This document shows positions 34,127 through 46,048 of a stretch of 64,000 nt of DNA, in pieces. The translations under genes and the position numbers were made by a program. Source of the stretch: Myxococcales bacterium (GTDB taxonomy: Bacteria > Myxococcota_A > Polyangia > Haliangiales > Haliangiaceae); contig CANKMW010000025.1 in assembly GCA_947483555.1 (NCBI GenBank), forward strand, positions 29,372-93,371, written 5' to 3'. The number at the start of each line of letters is the position of its first letter. Positions within the stretch are counted from its first letter, which is position 1. The notes beneath the pieces are model-generated. The model was given only the letters and a program-made list of their open reading frames with translations, ran no database searches and had not been told where the DNA came from.

Positions 34127-34204
34127 GGCCTACCTCAACGCTAGCGAAGGGGCGATCGGCGCGCAAGAACGGGTTTCGAGGTTTGGCGCGACCCGAGCGG
34201 AATT

Positions 34205-34963
34205 TCACCGCTTGCGCAGCGCGCCTGGCACGCCATCCGGGTACATCACCTCGGCCTCCGACGGTCGCAAGTAGGCCGGGGCGCCGAGCGCGAGGCCGTC
34301 GGCGCGGTCGCCGGCCGCCGCCAGCACCGCGACCCCGACCGCCGACGGCGTCGTGCGCCCGCCGTGGCGCCGCACCGACGGCGGCAAGGCCGCCAGCGCC
34401 GCCGCGTGCACGACCAGCGCGTCGCCGGCGATCGCGACCCCGCCGCCGTCGTCGCCGGCGGCGCCGTCGCCCAGCGCGGCCGCGATCGCCGCCGCCAGCT
34501 CGCCCGGTGGCAGCACCCGCTCGGGCGCCACCGCGCGCGGCACGCCGTCGGCGTCGCCGCGGTAGAAGCCGGCGTACAGCTCGCCGCGACGGGCGTCGAG
34601 CACCGGCACCCACAGCGCGCCGGCGGCGTCGCGCATCGACCACGCCAGCGCGGCCAGCGACGACACCAGCCACAAGGGCTTGCCGACCGCGAACGCCAGG
34701 CCCTTGGCGGTGGCCAGGCCGACGCGCAGGCCGGTGAACGAACCCGGCCCGGCGCCGACCGCGATCGCGTCGACGTCCGCGATCGCGGTGCCGGCGCGGG
34801 TCATGATGTCGACGATCAGCGGCATCAACCGCTCGCTGCGGCTGCCGGTCTCGGCGTCCGCGGCGGCCAGCACGTCGGGCGCGAGGCCGGGCGCCAGGCG
34901 CACCACCGCCGCGCTGGCGGTCAGCGTCGCGGTGTCGAGCGCGAGCACGCAGCGCGCGGTCAC
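34205..34963 (-). CDS. tsaB: tRNA threonylcarbamoyladenosine biosynthesis protein TsaB
   Basis: A 252-residue ASKHA-fold partner of TsaD required for t6A37 modification of ANN-decoding tRNAs in the cytoplasm. [16 protein letters not shown] at the N-terminus, [20 protein letters not shown] and [16 protein letters not shown] are the family signatures. The start is GTG 34963, which overlaps the RseP stop by 4 nt (GTGA), so the gene is translated with rseP. The C-terminus ([13 protein letters not shown]) is typical. TsaD, TsaC and TsaE are not in the window. Confidence 0.92.
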   Translation of the reverse strand: MTARCVLALDTATLTASAAVVRLAPGLAPDVLAAADAETGSRSERLMPLIVDIMTRAGTAIADVDAIAVGAGPGSFTGLRVGLATAKGLAFAVGKPLWLVSSLAALAWSMRDAAGALWVPVLDARRGELYAGFYRGDADGVPRAVAPERVLPPGELAAAIAAALGDGAAGDDGGGVAIAGDALVVHAAALAALPPSVRRHGGRTTPSAVGVAVLAAAGDRADGLALGAPAYLRPSEAEVMYPDGVPGALRKR

Positions 34964-36600
34964 GAGAACACGTAACGGGAAAGGTCGTTGCGCAGCGCGA
35001 GGATCGTGATCATGACGATGAACGCCAGCCCGGCGAGTTGCACGCGCTCGCGGCCGCGGCTCGACAGCGGCCTGCGGCGCACGGCCTCGATCGCGAACAC
35101 CAGCACGTGGCCGCCATCGAGCACCGGCACCGGCAGCATGTTGATGAGGCCGAGGTTGACGCTGATCAACGCCAGCAGGAGCAGGAAGCTGTCCCAGCCC
35201 TGCTCGCCGGACACCGAGGCGATCCGGTACATCGTGAGCGGTCCGCCCAGGCTCTCGCTCGGCGAATCGCCACCCAGGATCTGCACGAAGCCGCTGGCCA
35301 TCAGCGCGATGGTCTCGCCGGTGCGTTCGACCGCCTTCGAGACCGCGTAGCCGAGGCGGCCATCGATCGGGATCAACTTGCCCTGGCCGCGCTCGACGTC
35401 GTTGCGGGCACCGAAGACCAGCCGATCGACGGTGTGGCCGTACTGGTCGAGCTCCTTGCGCCACACCTGCGTCACCGCCACGTCCTTGAGCTCGCGGATG
35501 CCGCCGGCTTCGGCGCGTCGCCAGGTCAGCTTCCAGGTCCGGTCGGGCCCGGCGAGCAGGCGTTGATCGAGCGTGGCCCAGTGTCTGACCGGCTGGCCGT
35601 CGAGCGCGACGATCAGGTCGCCGGCGCGCAGCCCGGCCAGGTCGGCGGGCGTGCCCGGATCGACGTGGGCCACGAACATCTCGGCGTTCTCGATGCCGGA
35701 GTAGGTGGTCTGCTTGAGGTGATCCTGGGTGCGCGGCATCAGGCGGGCGATGCCGGCATCGAGCAACCGGACCTGGGGCACGCCGGGGATCGACGCACCG
35801 CGGAAGTACACGACGTCGGACTGGCGCGCGACCCGGCCCAGGCTGGCGATGTCGCTCCAGTTGTCGACCGTCCGGCCGTCGACGCTGATGATGAGATCGC
35901 CGGTCTGCAGCGTGGCCACCCCGGCCGGCGACTGGGCGTCGATGACCCCGACCATGGGCAGGAACGGTGCGCGCGTGATGCCGATGCGGCCCTGGTTCGT
36001 CGAGCTGCCGTCGCGCTTGCGCACCACCTCCTCGAGCGGCACCACGTACTTCTCGAACACCCGGCGGCCGCGCTGCAGCTTCAGGTGCAGCTCCTTGCCG
36101 GCGCGGCGTCGGATGGTGCGCTCCAGCTCCTCCCAGTAGCGCACGCCCTTGCCGTCGACGGCGAGCACGGTGTCGCCGGCCTCGATGCCGGCCCGGGCCG
36201 CCGGTGAATCCTCGTAGACGTCGCCGACCACCGCCGCCGGGAGCTCGGTGTGGCCGGCGAAGAACACGAAGTAGATGGCGATCGGAAGGATCAGGTTGGC
36301 CGCCGGACCGGCGAAGATGATGATCAGGCGCTGCCACAGCGGTCGGGTCGCGAACGAGCGGCCGCGGTCGCGAGCGTCGATGTCGTCATCCTCGACGCCG
36401 AGGATGCGGACGTAGCCGCCGACCGGGAAGATGGCGATCTGGTACTCGGTCTCGCGCGCCTTGAACCGGACCAGCGGGCGACCATACCCGATCGAGAACC
36501 GCAGGACCTTGACGTCGAGCAGCTTGGCGGCGGCGAAGTGTCCCAGCTCGTGGATGATCACGAGCACGCCGACCAGGAGGAGAAAATAGACGACCGACAT
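34960..36600 (-). CDS. rseP: RseP-type site-2 zinc metalloprotease with three PDZ domains
   Basis: A 546-residue inner-membrane intramembrane protease that normally cleaves anti-sigma factors (RseA-like) in envelope stress and clears signal-peptide remnants. HELGH at residues 17-21 in the first helix is the zinc site, and [12 protein letters not shown] near residue 490 supplies the third ligand. Between them are three PDZ-like domains (about 121-185, 215-270 and 303-370, with motifs [25 protein letters not shown] and [12 protein letters not shown]); the E. coli enzyme has two. It is also about 95 residues longer than E. coli RseP (about 450). Upstream of tsaB in one operon; divergent from the MXAN_5187-type gene. 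Confidence 0.92.
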   Translation of the reverse strand: MSVVYFLLLVGVLVIIHELGHFAAAKLLDVKVLRFSIGYGRPLVRFKARETEYQIAIFPVGGYVRILGVEDDDIDARDRGRSFATRPLWQRLIIIFAGPAANLILPIAIYFVFFAGHTELPAAVVGDVYEDSPAARAGIEAGDTVLAVDGKGVRYWEELERTIRRRAGKELHLKLQRGRRVFEKYVVPLEEVVRKRDGSSTNQGRIGITRAPFLPMVGVIDAQSPAGVATLQTGDLIISVDGRTVDNWSDIASLGRVARQSDVVYFRGASIPGVPQVRLLDAGIARLMPRTQDHLKQTTYSGIENAEMFVAHVDPGTPADLAGLRAGDLIVALDGQPVRHWATLDQRLLAGPDRTWKLTWRRAEAGGIRELKDVAVTQVWRKELDQYGHTVDRLVFGARNDVERGQGKLIPIDGRLGYAVSKAVERTGETIALMASGFVQILGGDSPSESLGGPLTMYRIASVSGEQGWDSFLLLLALISVNLGLINMLPVPVLDGGHVLVFAIEAVRRRPLSSRGRERVQLAGLAFIVMITILALRNDLSRYVFS

Positions 36601-36657
36601 GCCCAGCGCACCGCGATGCTTGGGACGCGCGTACCACGTCTGCTACGCTCCATCAAC

Positions 36658-37845
36658 GTGGCGCTGAAGTCGACCTACGCGTCGGAGGAGAAGGGCGCGG
36701 AGATCGAGGAGGCCCTCGATGTCCTCGACAAGCTCGTCGACCGCGTGAAGGTGCTCTACGAGCAGTACTTCATGGGCATCCAGAAGCAGGCCCCGGCCCA
36801 CCTGCACACCGAGGCCGAGCGCCGGCTCCGCGACCTGACGCAGATGAACATCCGCAACACGGCGCTGCGCTACCGCTTCTCGACGCTGCAGCAGAAGTAC
36901 GGCTCCTACAACACGTACTGGAAGCGCACGCTGCGCGAGATCGAGGGCGGCCGCTACCTGCGCAGCCTCAGCAAGCTGCGGCGCCAGGCCCAGATGACCG
37001 GCGAGGACATCCCCGAGGAGATCCTGGCCAAGATGCCGCGCCGCATGCGCGACGCCGTGGCCCGCGACCGCGAGGTGGCGGTGGCCAAGGCGGTGCGCGA
37101 GGGTCGATTGCGCCCCGATCCGGGCCCCGGCAACGGCGAGGCCAGCGAGGCCAGCGACGCCAGCGACGCGCCCGACACCCAGCCCGACGTGCAGCGGTTC
37201 CCGGCGCCGCCGGCGCTGCCGCGGCCGATGCGGGCCGGCGACTCCCACCAGCTCGAGAATCCGTTTGCCGGTGGCGAAGGCGACATCGCCGACATGTTGA
37301 CCGCGCTCGCCGACGAGGCGCTGGCCGCGGTGGAGACCCGGATCGCGCCGCCGGTGACCCGGCCGCCGCCATCACGCCGGGCCCCCATCGACACCACGCC
37401 CTCGCCACCGCCCCGCCCGGCGACGGCGACCGTCGCCCCGCCGCCGCGCCCGGCGGCCGCCACCGTCGCCCCGCCGCCGCGCCCGGCGACCGCCACCGTC
37501 GCCCCGCCGCCGCGCCCGCCGCCGCGCCCGGTGACCGCGACCGTCGCCCCGCCGCCGCGCCCGGCGACCGCGACCATCGCTCCGCCGCCGCGCCCGGCCG
37601 CGACCCGCACCGTCGCGTCGCCGATTCCGGGTATGTCGGAGGCCGACACCCGCTCGCTCTACGCCCGCTACGTCAAGGCGCGCGAGGTGGTCGGCGACAA
37701 GACCGACCCGATGAGCTACGACAAGCTGCTGCGCACGTTGTCCTCGCAGGCGCCCAAGATCATCGAGCAGCACAAGGCCAAGGGCGTCGAGTTCAACGTC
37801 GTGATCAAGGACAACAAGGTTGTCCTCAAGGCCAAGCCGAAGTGA
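36658..37845 (+). CDS. MXAN_5187-type protein with proline-rich repeat linker
   Basis: A 395-residue cytoplasmic protein. The start is taken at GTG 36658 (reads VALKSTYASEEKGAEIEEAL); an ATG at 36616 would lie only 15 bp from the rseP start and is less likely. N-terminal half: helical, with VKVLYEQYFMGIQKQAP, RNTALRYRFSTLQQKYGSYN and YWKRTLREIEGGRY, a pattern characteristic of a myxobacteria-restricted family. The middle is six imperfect APPPRPATATV repeats. The C-terminal domain (SLYARYVKAREVVGD, YDKLLRTLSSQAPKIIEQ, VEFNVVIKDNKVVLKAK) is the MXAN_5187 C-terminal domain. Function unknown; the long linker suggests a scaffold. Confidence 0.85.
   Translation: MALKSTYASEEKGAEIEEALDVLDKLVDRVKVLYEQYFMGIQKQAPAHLHTEAERRLRDLTQMNIRNTALRYRFSTLQQKYGSYNTYWKRTLREIEGGRYLRSLSKLRRQAQMTGEDIPEEILAKMPRRMRDAVARDREVAVAKAVREGRLRPDPGPGNGEASEASDASDAPDTQPDVQRFPAPPALPRPMRAGDSHQLENPFAGGEGDIADMLTALADEALAAVETRIAPPVTRPPPSRRAPIDTTPSPPPRPATATVAPPPRPAAATVAPPPRPATATVAPPPRPPPRPVTATVAPPPRPATATIAPPPRPAATRTVASPIPGMSEADTRSLYARYVKAREVVGDKTDPMSYDKLLRTLSSQAPKIIEQHKAKGVEFNVVIKDNKVVLKAKPK
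37408..37605 (+). repeat. Six imperfect 33-bp coding repeats (APPPRPATATV)
   Basis: The unit GCCCCGCCGCCGCGCCCG plus a Thr/Ala-coding part recurs about every 33 bp, in phase, with one truncated double unit (PPRPPPRPVTATV). It encodes the disordered linker of the MXAN_5187-type protein. Near-identical DNA repeats in phase are prone to length change by slippage. Confidence 0.85.
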
Positions 37846-37982
37846 CGCCGTCGCCGGCCCGCCGGTGACGGCGCCGGTCGCGGGCGCGTCCCTCGCCGTG
37901 CCCGCGTCCCATGCGACCTGGCCCGCCGCGAGACCGGTGCTCGCGGGGATGGGCGGGCACGACCGATGCAGTGGCGACGGTC

Positions 37983-38780
37983 ATGAGGGTGCGGCCATGG
38001 AACTCTCACCTCGTCGGCCTGCTCGGGGTCGCGCTCGGCGCGTGTACGGGCGACGCTGCGCCGGCGGGCGACGCCGCGCTGACCGTCGATGGCGCCGGCG
38101 CGCTCGATGGCGGCGCCGATGGCGCCGTCGGTGGCGGCGTGCTCCTCGGCGAGGACTTCGGCACCGGCACGGTCGCGGCATGGCCCGCGGGCTGGAGTGT
38201 GCTCGGCGGCGTCGCCAGCGCCACCGTCGAGGACGGTCGCGGCCGGCTGGTGCCGGTGGTCAGCACCTACACGCTGGCACGGATGGGCCACCCGCTCCCG
38301 GTCGGCACGGTCGACGTGGAGGTCGCCTTCACGCTGGCGATGGCCGAGCCCGGTCGGCAAGGGGTTGGCTTCTACGTGCGGCAGAACGGTGGCTACCTGC
38401 GCGCGTCGCCGACGCCGGGCGCCGGCTACGCCGTCTTCGTCGAGGGGTTCCGCGGTCCGCAGATCGGAGTCTGGCGCGAGCGCGACGGCGTCGAGGAGCC
38501 GGTGCGGATGGTGACGGTCCCCGCGTTCGCCGCCGGCGTCATCTACGCGGTGCGCTTCCGCTGCACGCAGTCCGGCGGCGAGACGGCGCTGGCCGCCAAG
38601 GTGTGGCCGGCCGGCGCTGCCGAGCCGAGCGGCTGGAACGTCACCGCCACCGACACCACCGCTGCGCTCCAGGGCGCGATGGGCGGTGTCGCCATCGACG
38701 CCTGGAACACCGCCACGCCGGGCGCCGGCGGGCCGCCGGGCGCGATCTTCATCGACGACCTCGCGGTGAGCGCGCCGTGA
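37983..38780 (+). CDS. Lipoprotein with LamG/concanavalin-like lectin domain
   Basis: A 265-residue lipoprotein (LLGVALGACTGD); the start is ATG 37983, since the longer frame from 37911 lacks a clean signal. After an Ala/Gly/Asp linker the sequence GEDFGTGTVAAWPAGWSVLGG, quoted as FGTGTVAAWPAGW, and strands such as VGFYVRQNGGYLRASPTPG and GAIFIDDLAVSAP match the jelly-roll of LamG-type (concanavalin A-like) domains, which usually bind carbohydrate or act as adhesion modules. No catalytic residues recognised. Convergent with the membrane protein at 38789 (8-bp gap). Confidence 0.75.
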   Translation: MRVRPWNSHLVGLLGVALGACTGDAAPAGDAALTVDGAGALDGGADGAVGGGVLLGEDFGTGTVAAWPAGWSVLGGVASATVEDGRGRLVPVVSTYTLARMGHPLPVGTVDVEVAFTLAMAEPGRQGVGFYVRQNGGYLRASPTPGAGYAVFVEGFRGPQIGVWRERDGVEEPVRMVTVPAFAAGVIYAVRFRCTQSGGETALAAKVWPAGAAEPSGWNVTATDTTAALQGAMGGVAIDAWNTATPGAGGPPGAIFIDDLAVSAP

Positions 38781-38788
38781 CGCCGCGC

Positions 38789-39358
38789 TCAGAAGCGGCC
38801 GTTGATGCCGACCCCGGGCGCCAGCGCGCCACTCGATGTCGCCAGCGCGGTCGGGGCGGCGGCCCAGCGGCGGCGGTTCTGGCGGTCGGCGCTGATCGGC
38901 GAGCCGACGATGTCGTAACAGGTGCTACCGACGACCAGCACGATGCTCGCGGTGACCGAGGCCTCGCTGCCGCCGTTGCCTCCGACCGCTTGCAGGAGCA
39001 GTGCGATCCCGGCCAGGCGTGCGCCGATGCCGATGACGCCGAATTCCCCGATGTACCAGCGCCCGGCGGCGGGCGCGAGAATGGCCGCCGCGATGCCGAG
39101 ACGTTCGTGGCCATCGAAGGCGCCCTTGCTCGCGGCGACGATCGTGGCCGTGGTGGCCCCGAACGACAGCAAGAGCGCCACGCCAGGGCGGTGGCTGCCT
39201 GGGCGCTTCGCCGACCTGGCCAGCGGCGGCGGCGGACCGTCGACGGCAGAGGGCGGCAGGATCGGTGACGTGATCCCGGGCTGCGCGGCGGCCGGGGTCG
39301 CGCCGACGGCGAGTGCGAGGGCGAGGACGGTTGCGGTGAAGACTGCCAGCGAGCGCAT
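38789..39358 (-). CDS. Membrane protein with signal peptide, unknown function
   Basis: A 189-residue protein with a signal peptide (VLALALAVGATPAAA) and three hydrophobic segments (GVALLLSFGATTATIVAA, GIAAAILAPAAGRWYIG, LAGIALLLQAV). ASIVLVVGSTCYDIVG followed by a QNRRRW segment resembles a short membrane-associated myxobacterial protein, but no domain was recognised. Upstream DNA (39359-39471) contains no visible promoter. Confidence 0.6.
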   Translation of the reverse strand: MRSLAVFTATVLALALAVGATPAAAQPGITSPILPPSAVDGPPPPLARSAKRPGSHRPGVALLLSFGATTATIVAASKGAFDGHERLGIAAAILAPAAGRWYIGEFGVIGIGARLAGIALLLQAVGGNGGSEASVTASIVLVVGSTCYDIVGSPISADRQNRRRWAAAPTALATSSGALAPGVGINGRF

Positions 39359-39471
39359 CTCGTCGCTCAGTGCAGCCGCCGTGCCGCGGGCACCCCGCCG
39401 TCGAGCGGTGGCCATCCCCGTGGATGCTCGTCGGTGAGCGCGGCCCGCGCGTCGGTTCTCCACCAGCCTCG

Positions 39472-39852
39472 TCAGCGACCGCGCGACCTCCGCCACCCCG
39501 CCCGCGCCGTCACCGCCAGCCAGACGGCGACGATCGAGAGGCCGCCAGCCTCGCGCATCTCCTCCACCTTGCCCCCCTTCTCCGACATCTTGCGCCAGAA
39601 ATCCGAGACCACGACGTGACCGATGACCTCGTGCCACAGCCAGCCGGCCCAGGCGGCGGCGACCACGCCGACGACGACGGCAACGGTCCAGCCACCGCGC
39701 GCATGCAGGGCGGCGAGCGCCGCCAGCGCCGCGGCGCCGTAGAGCGCGGCCCAGCGGATCGGGTCCGGATCGTTGTACTGGAGCCCCGCCGAGGTCACGA
39801 ACAGCGCGACGAACAGCACGTTGACGCCGATCAGCCACCCGGGGTGCTTCAC
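39472..39852 (-). CDS. TMEM220-family membrane protein
   Basis: A 126-residue protein with four predicted membrane helices. LFVALFVTSAGLQYNDPDP, followed by IRWAALYGAAALAALAALH, is the hallmark of the TMEM220 family (L-Q-x-N-D-P-D-P then a second helix), small membrane proteins of unknown function found in bacteria and animals. Divergent from adk with 75 bp between starts. Confidence 0.8.
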   Translation of the reverse strand: MKHPGWLIGVNVLFVALFVTSAGLQYNDPDPIRWAALYGAAALAALAALHARGGWTVAVVVGVVAAAWAGWLWHEVIGHVVVSDFWRKMSEKGGKVEEMREAGGLSIVAVWLAVTARAGWRRSRGR

Positions 39853-39927
39853 GTCGCGAGCTTAAGGCCCGCGCGCGGCCCGCGCAATTGCCAGTCCCCG
39901 GGCCACCGTGGCAGAGTCCGTCGCCTC

Positions 39928-40557
39928 ATGCGCATGATCCTCGTTGGTCCCCCCGGCGCCGGTAAGGGCACCCAGGCCGCCCGGCTCGTCCACTCGCTCG
40001 GCATCCCGCACATCTCCAGCGGCGACATGCTGCGGGCTGCGGTCAAGGAGGGCACCGAGATGGGCCTGCAGGCCGACGGCTTCATGAAGGCCGGCAAGCT
40101 GGTTCCCGACGACGTCGTGATCGGCATGATCCTCGATCGCATCGCCCGGCCCGACGCCGCCGGCGGCTTCATGCTCGACGGCTTCCCGCGCACCATCCCG
40201 CAGGCCGCGGCGCTGTCCGACGCCATGACCAGCGCCGGGTACGCCCTCGACCGCGTGCTCCTCATCGAGGTGCCCGACGAGCTGATCATCGAGCGCGGCG
40301 TGGGTCGTCGCAACGACCCGGTCACCGGCCGGATCTATCACGTCACGTTCGATCCGCCGCCGGCGGAGATCGCCGACCGCCTCGTCCACCGCAAGGACGA
40401 CACCGCCGCGGCGATCACCGAGCGCCTGGGTTACTACCACGCGTGGACGGCGCCCATCGTGCCCATCTACGACGCCCAGGGGCTGCTCCGCCGCGTCGAC
40501 GGTGTCGGCACGCCGGCGCAGGTCACGGCGCGCATCACCGCCGCGCTCGGCGCCTGA
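39928..40557 (+). CDS. adk: Adenylate kinase
   Basis: A 209-residue cytoplasmic enzyme, ATP + AMP to 2 ADP. P-loop GPPGAGKGTQ at the N-terminus, AMP site SSGDMLRAAV, LDGFPRT and LID motif GRRNDPVTGRIYHV are all present. The LID lacks the four cysteines of zinc-type enzymes, so it is the non-zinc short-LID form. The start is ATG 39928 (MRMILVGPP). It precedes leuS by 3 nt, an operon of two unrelated housekeeping genes. Confidence 0.95.
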   Translation: MRMILVGPPGAGKGTQAARLVHSLGIPHISSGDMLRAAVKEGTEMGLQADGFMKAGKLVPDDVVIGMILDRIARPDAAGGFMLDGFPRTIPQAAALSDAMTSAGYALDRVLLIEVPDELIIERGVGRRNDPVTGRIYHVTFDPPPAEIADRLVHRKDDTAAAITERLGYYHAWTAPIVPIYDAQGLLRRVDGVGTPAQVTARITAALGA

Positions 40558-40560
40558 GCC

Positions 40561-43091
<2,531 letters not shown>

Positions 43092-43092
<1 letters not shown>

Positions 43093-43628
43093 TGGCCGCC
43101 CGCGAGTTCATCCCGGTCGGCGTCGGCGTGCTCACGGTGTCCGACACCCGGACAATCCACGACGACCGGAGCGGCGCGGTCGCCGTCGAGCTGCTCGAGC
43201 GCGCCGGCCACCGCATCGCGGCGCGCGCCATCGTCAAGGACAACCGCGACCTCATCCGCGCCCAGCTCGCGGCGTGGATCGCCGATCCGGAGGTCGAGGT
43301 GGTGATCACGACCGGTGGCACCGGGGTCACGCCCCGCGACGTGACGCCCGAGGCGCTGGCGCCGCTGATCACCAAACCCATCCCCGGGTTCGGCGAGCTG
43401 TTCCGGTGGCTGTCGTTCGCCGAGATCGGCACCTCCACGGTGCAGAGCCGTGCCGAGGCGGCGCTGTGCGATCAGACGTACGTGTTCCTGCTGCCCGGAT
43501 CGCCGGGCGGGGTGCGGACCGCGCTCGAGAAGGTCCTCTTGCCCCAGCTCGATCACCGGCTGGGGCCGTGCAACTTCGTGATGCTCCTGCCCCGGATCCG
43601 CGGCGAGCGCGAGGATGCCGGCGGCTGA
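43092..43628 (+). CDS. moaB: Molybdenum cofactor biosynthesis protein MoaB
   Basis: A 178-residue MoaB/MogA-type protein for molybdopterin adenylylation or a related step. Motifs: [36 protein letters not shown], and [18 protein letters not shown]. The T-T-G-G-T-G and D-T-P loops bind the pterin/nucleotide. The start is ATG 43092, overlapping the leuS stop. No other moa genes are nearby, so its co-occurrence with leuS looks like chance operon packing. MogA is the alternative name. Confidence 0.9.
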
Positions 43629-43632
43629 AAAG

Positions 43633-43648
43633 CGCCACTCCCGTGGCG
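43633..43648. terminator. Hairpin after moaB (weak)
   Basis: CGCCAC-TCCC-GTGGCG forms a 6-bp stem with 4-nt loop just after the moaB stop. There is no T-run, so termination is doubtful, but it separates moaB from the next gene. Confidence 0.3.
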
Positions 43649-43690
43649 GGCGCGACGACGCCTGCGGTAGGGTTCGGACCAAGGGGTGCC

Positions 43691-44635
43691 ATGTCGCTCG
43701 AGGCCACGCTGAACCGGGCGCTGTCGATCCGGCTCAACCTCCAGATCACGCTGTCCGGGCTGCCGATCGTCGAGGAGTGGATGGATATCCACCTCGACCG
43801 CTGGCTCGAGCACATCCCGACGCCGCCCGAGATGCCGCCCGGCCACTCGGTGAGCTACCTGGCGATGCTGGGCTCGGATCTGCGCCGCATGTGGTGGGGG
43901 GCGTGGGGTGATCCGGCCGGGATGGTGCCCAAGCTCGCCGACTACCTCAAGCTGTGCAACATCGCCAAGAGCGACGCCGCGATCCTCGACGCGATGGGCG
44001 AGAGGCTCGAGCCGCGCCTGGTCGGTAGCTGGGTCGGCGTGTGGGGCGGCAAGGTGAACACCGGCTGGCACTTCTGGGATCCCAAGCCGTGGGAGCAGGT
44101 CGAGCCGCTGTTCGGCACCCACGAGGCCAAGTTCAAGATCAAGAAGTGGGTGACCGACAGCGGCGTCGAGCGCGTCGAGCGCTTCACGCAGGCGATCGGC
44201 GACGCGGCGTACACCGAGATCGAGCTGGCCGCGCCCGGCGCCGACGTCGAGGCCCAGGTGACCGCCGTCGATCAGGCGTTCGTCCACTTCACCGGCGCCG
44301 GCTTGCCGGTGGCGGTCGCCGCGACCCTGCGGGGCGCGCCGCACGCCAGCTTCGGCGTGGCGCTGCGGGTCCGGTCGGGGCAGATCACGCGGGTGGCGGC
44401 GATCGCGCCCGCCATGCCGCTCGACCTGCTGCGCGGCCTGTGCAAGGACATGAACGTCGCGTTCGACGACGGGCTCGAGCGCCTGGTCAACACGCTCGCC
44501 GCCGAGGGCACCAGCCGGGTCGAGATCGGCCGCGCCGGTGAGCGCGGTGGTGTCGACGTCTACATCGAGCCGACCGAGAGCGCGCAGAAGGCGGCGCCCG
44601 GGGCGCTGCAGGCGCCGCCATCGCAGGCCAATTGA
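43691..44635 (+). CDS. Conserved-looking cytoplasmic protein of unknown function
   Basis: A 314-residue protein, no signal peptide. The start is ATG 43691 with GGGG five bases upstream. Trp-rich features (RRMWWGAWGDPAG, GSWVGVWGGKVNTGWHFWD) mark the first half; the second half is alpha/beta with VAATLRGAPHASFGVAL and FDDGLERLVNTLAAEG. No domain recognised. Its last codon overlaps the TTG start of the release-factor-like gene, so the two are coupled. Confidence 0.75.
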   Translation: MSLEATLNRALSIRLNLQITLSGLPIVEEWMDIHLDRWLEHIPTPPEMPPGHSVSYLAMLGSDLRRMWWGAWGDPAGMVPKLADYLKLCNIAKSDAAILDAMGERLEPRLVGSWVGVWGGKVNTGWHFWDPKPWEQVEPLFGTHEAKFKIKKWVTDSGVERVERFTQAIGDAAYTEIELAAPGADVEAQVTAVDQAFVHFTGAGLPVAVAATLRGAPHASFGVALRVRSGQITRVAAIAPAMPLDLLRGLCKDMNVAFDDGLERLVNTLAAEGTSRVEIGRAGERGGVDVYIEPTESAQKAAPGALQAPPSQAN

Positions 44636-45168
44636 CCGCGCCGGCGGCGAGCCGCGACGACTACATCCTGGCCGACGACGACGTGCTGGTCCGCCAGTGC
44701 GAGGTCGATCGCTACCGGGCCAGTGGGCCCGGCGGCCAGCACCGCAACAAGACCGAGAGCGCGGTCCGGGTCCGGCATCGGGCCACCGGCGTGGCGGCGC
44801 ACGCTGACGACAGTCGGTCGCAGCACGAGAACAAGGCGCGCGCGGTCAAGCGGCTGCGCGGCGCGATCGCGCTGGCGGTGCGCGAACCGGTGGTGCTCGA
44901 CGGCCTGGTCGTCACACCACGCCTGGCCTCGCTGCTCGCCGGCGGCACCGCGCCGCTGGGCGAGAAGACCCGCCAGACCGCGGCTTACTGGGTCGCGATG
45001 GCGCAGCTGCTCGACGTCTTCGTCGCCGCCGACGCCGAGGTCGCCGTCACCGCCGCGACGCTCGGCATCGGCACCGCGCCACTCGCCAAGCTGCTCACGC
45101 ACGACGACCAGGTCCACCGCATCGTCAACCAGTACCGCACCCAGCGCGGCCTGCGCCCCCTGCGGTGA
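44632..45168 (+). CDS. Peptide-chain release factor-like protein (GGQ domain)
   Basis: A 178-residue protein with the class-I release-factor catalytic loop ASGPGGQHRNKTESAV. The length and the absence of an anticodon-recognition domain fit stalled-ribosome rescue factors (ArfB/PrfH-like), which hydrolyse peptidyl-tRNA in the ribosome A site. The C-terminus (HRIVNQYRTQRGLRPLR) is basic, as expected for ribosome binding in the mRNA channel. Start: TTG 44632 (TTGACC), overlapping the previous stop (TTGA), a rare start supported by coupling and by the GGQ loop being in frame. Confidence 0.8.
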   Translation: MTAPAASRDDYILADDDVLVRQCEVDRYRASGPGGQHRNKTESAVRVRHRATGVAAHADDSRSQHENKARAVKRLRGAIALAVREPVVLDGLVVTPRLASLLAGGTAPLGEKTRQTAAYWVAMAQLLDVFVAADAEVAVTAATLGIGTAPLAKLLTHDDQVHRIVNQYRTQRGLRPLR

Positions 45169-45203
45169 CGTCCGCACCTCACACGTTCGACAGGAGCATC
45201 TTC

Positions 45204-46019
45204 ATGCGAGTTCACTCTCTGGGATCGCTGGCGCCGGCGGCTACGTTGCTGGCCGTGGTGGTCGCGGGCTGCGCCAAGAAGCAGGAGGCGCCGCCGAGCG
45301 AAACCGCGGCGAAGCCCGGGCCTGGCACGTCCATCGGCACCGGTACGGGCGGCACCGGCAGCACGGGCGGCACCGGTAGCACGGGCGGCGCCGCCGGCAC
45401 CGGTATGGGCTCCGCGCCGGACCCGACCAAGCCGGCCCCGGTTCCCGAGCCTCCCCAGGAGACCGACCCGAGCGCGACCGACAAGGTCGCCGCCGTCAAG
45501 CTGACCGACGCCGACCTCGAGGGACTCGAGCTCCCCGGCAAGCGCCAGCATGTCCTCGGCTGGACCGATCGCTTCGGGACCAACGCGGTCGTCATCACGC
45601 TGCAGGCCATGCGCAAGAACGGTGGGCTGCTGGTCGCGACCCACGCCATCCGCGAGGGCGACGGCAGCTGGACCGTCGGACGGGACTACAAGGAACTGGT
45701 CGAGGAGTGTGAGGACTTCGATCTGTCGATCTACGCCCAGGTCGGGGACTGGTCGGTGACCGACCTGGATGGGGATGGCCTCGGCGAGGCGACGTTCGCG
45801 TGGAGCGCCGGCTGTCGATCTGACGTGAGTCCGCTCGCCCACAAGGTCTTGCTCGTCGAGAAGGACGAGAAGTACGTGCTGCGCGGCCAGACCATCGACG
45901 TGTCCGGTGGCGGTGGGGAGTTCAAGGCCGACGACCTGTTCAAGAAGGCCCCGCCGACGTTCCTGCCCCACGCCAAGAAGGTGTGGGCGGCGACCGTCAA
46001 GGAGCCGAGCCAGCCGTGA
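45204..46019 (+). CDS. Lipoprotein with Gly/Thr repeat linker and FG-GAP-like calcium-type loop
   Basis: A 271-residue lipoprotein (ATLLAVVVAGCAKK). The start is ATG 45204, preceded by AGGA; an upstream ATG at 45165 lies inside the previous gene. Positions about 45340-45410 encode a GTGGTGSTGGTGSTGG linker from tandem 15-18-bp units. The domain holds VTDLDGDGLGEATFAWSAGC, a D-x-D-x-D-G loop as in FG-GAP/dockerin calcium sites, followed by DVSPLAHKVLLVEKDEKY, a layout seen in some uncharacterised surface-polysaccharide-associated proteins. Function unknown. Confidence 0.75.
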   Translation: MRVHSLGSLAPAATLLAVVVAGCAKKQEAPPSETAAKPGPGTSIGTGTGGTGSTGGTGSTGGAAGTGMGSAPDPTKPAPVPEPPQETDPSATDKVAAVKLTDADLEGLELPGKRQHVLGWTDRFGTNAVVITLQAMRKNGGLLVATHAIREGDGSWTVGRDYKELVEECEDFDLSIYAQVGDWSVTDLDGDGLGEATFAWSAGCRSDVSPLAHKVLLVEKDEKYVLRGQTIDVSGGGGEFKADDLFKKAPPTFLPHAKKVWAATVKEPSQP

Positions 46020-46048
46020 GGTGCTGGGCTTCGCCCGCCTTCAACGCC

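Noticed and set aside
34964..36337. Very long N-terminal extension of tsaB
   Set aside because: The extension is an out-of-frame reading of rseP; TsaB starts at the GTG overlapping the rseP stop.
37408..37605. Possible CRISPR-like array
   Set aside because: The units are adjacent 33-bp coding repeats without unique spacers and lie in phase inside a conserved gene.
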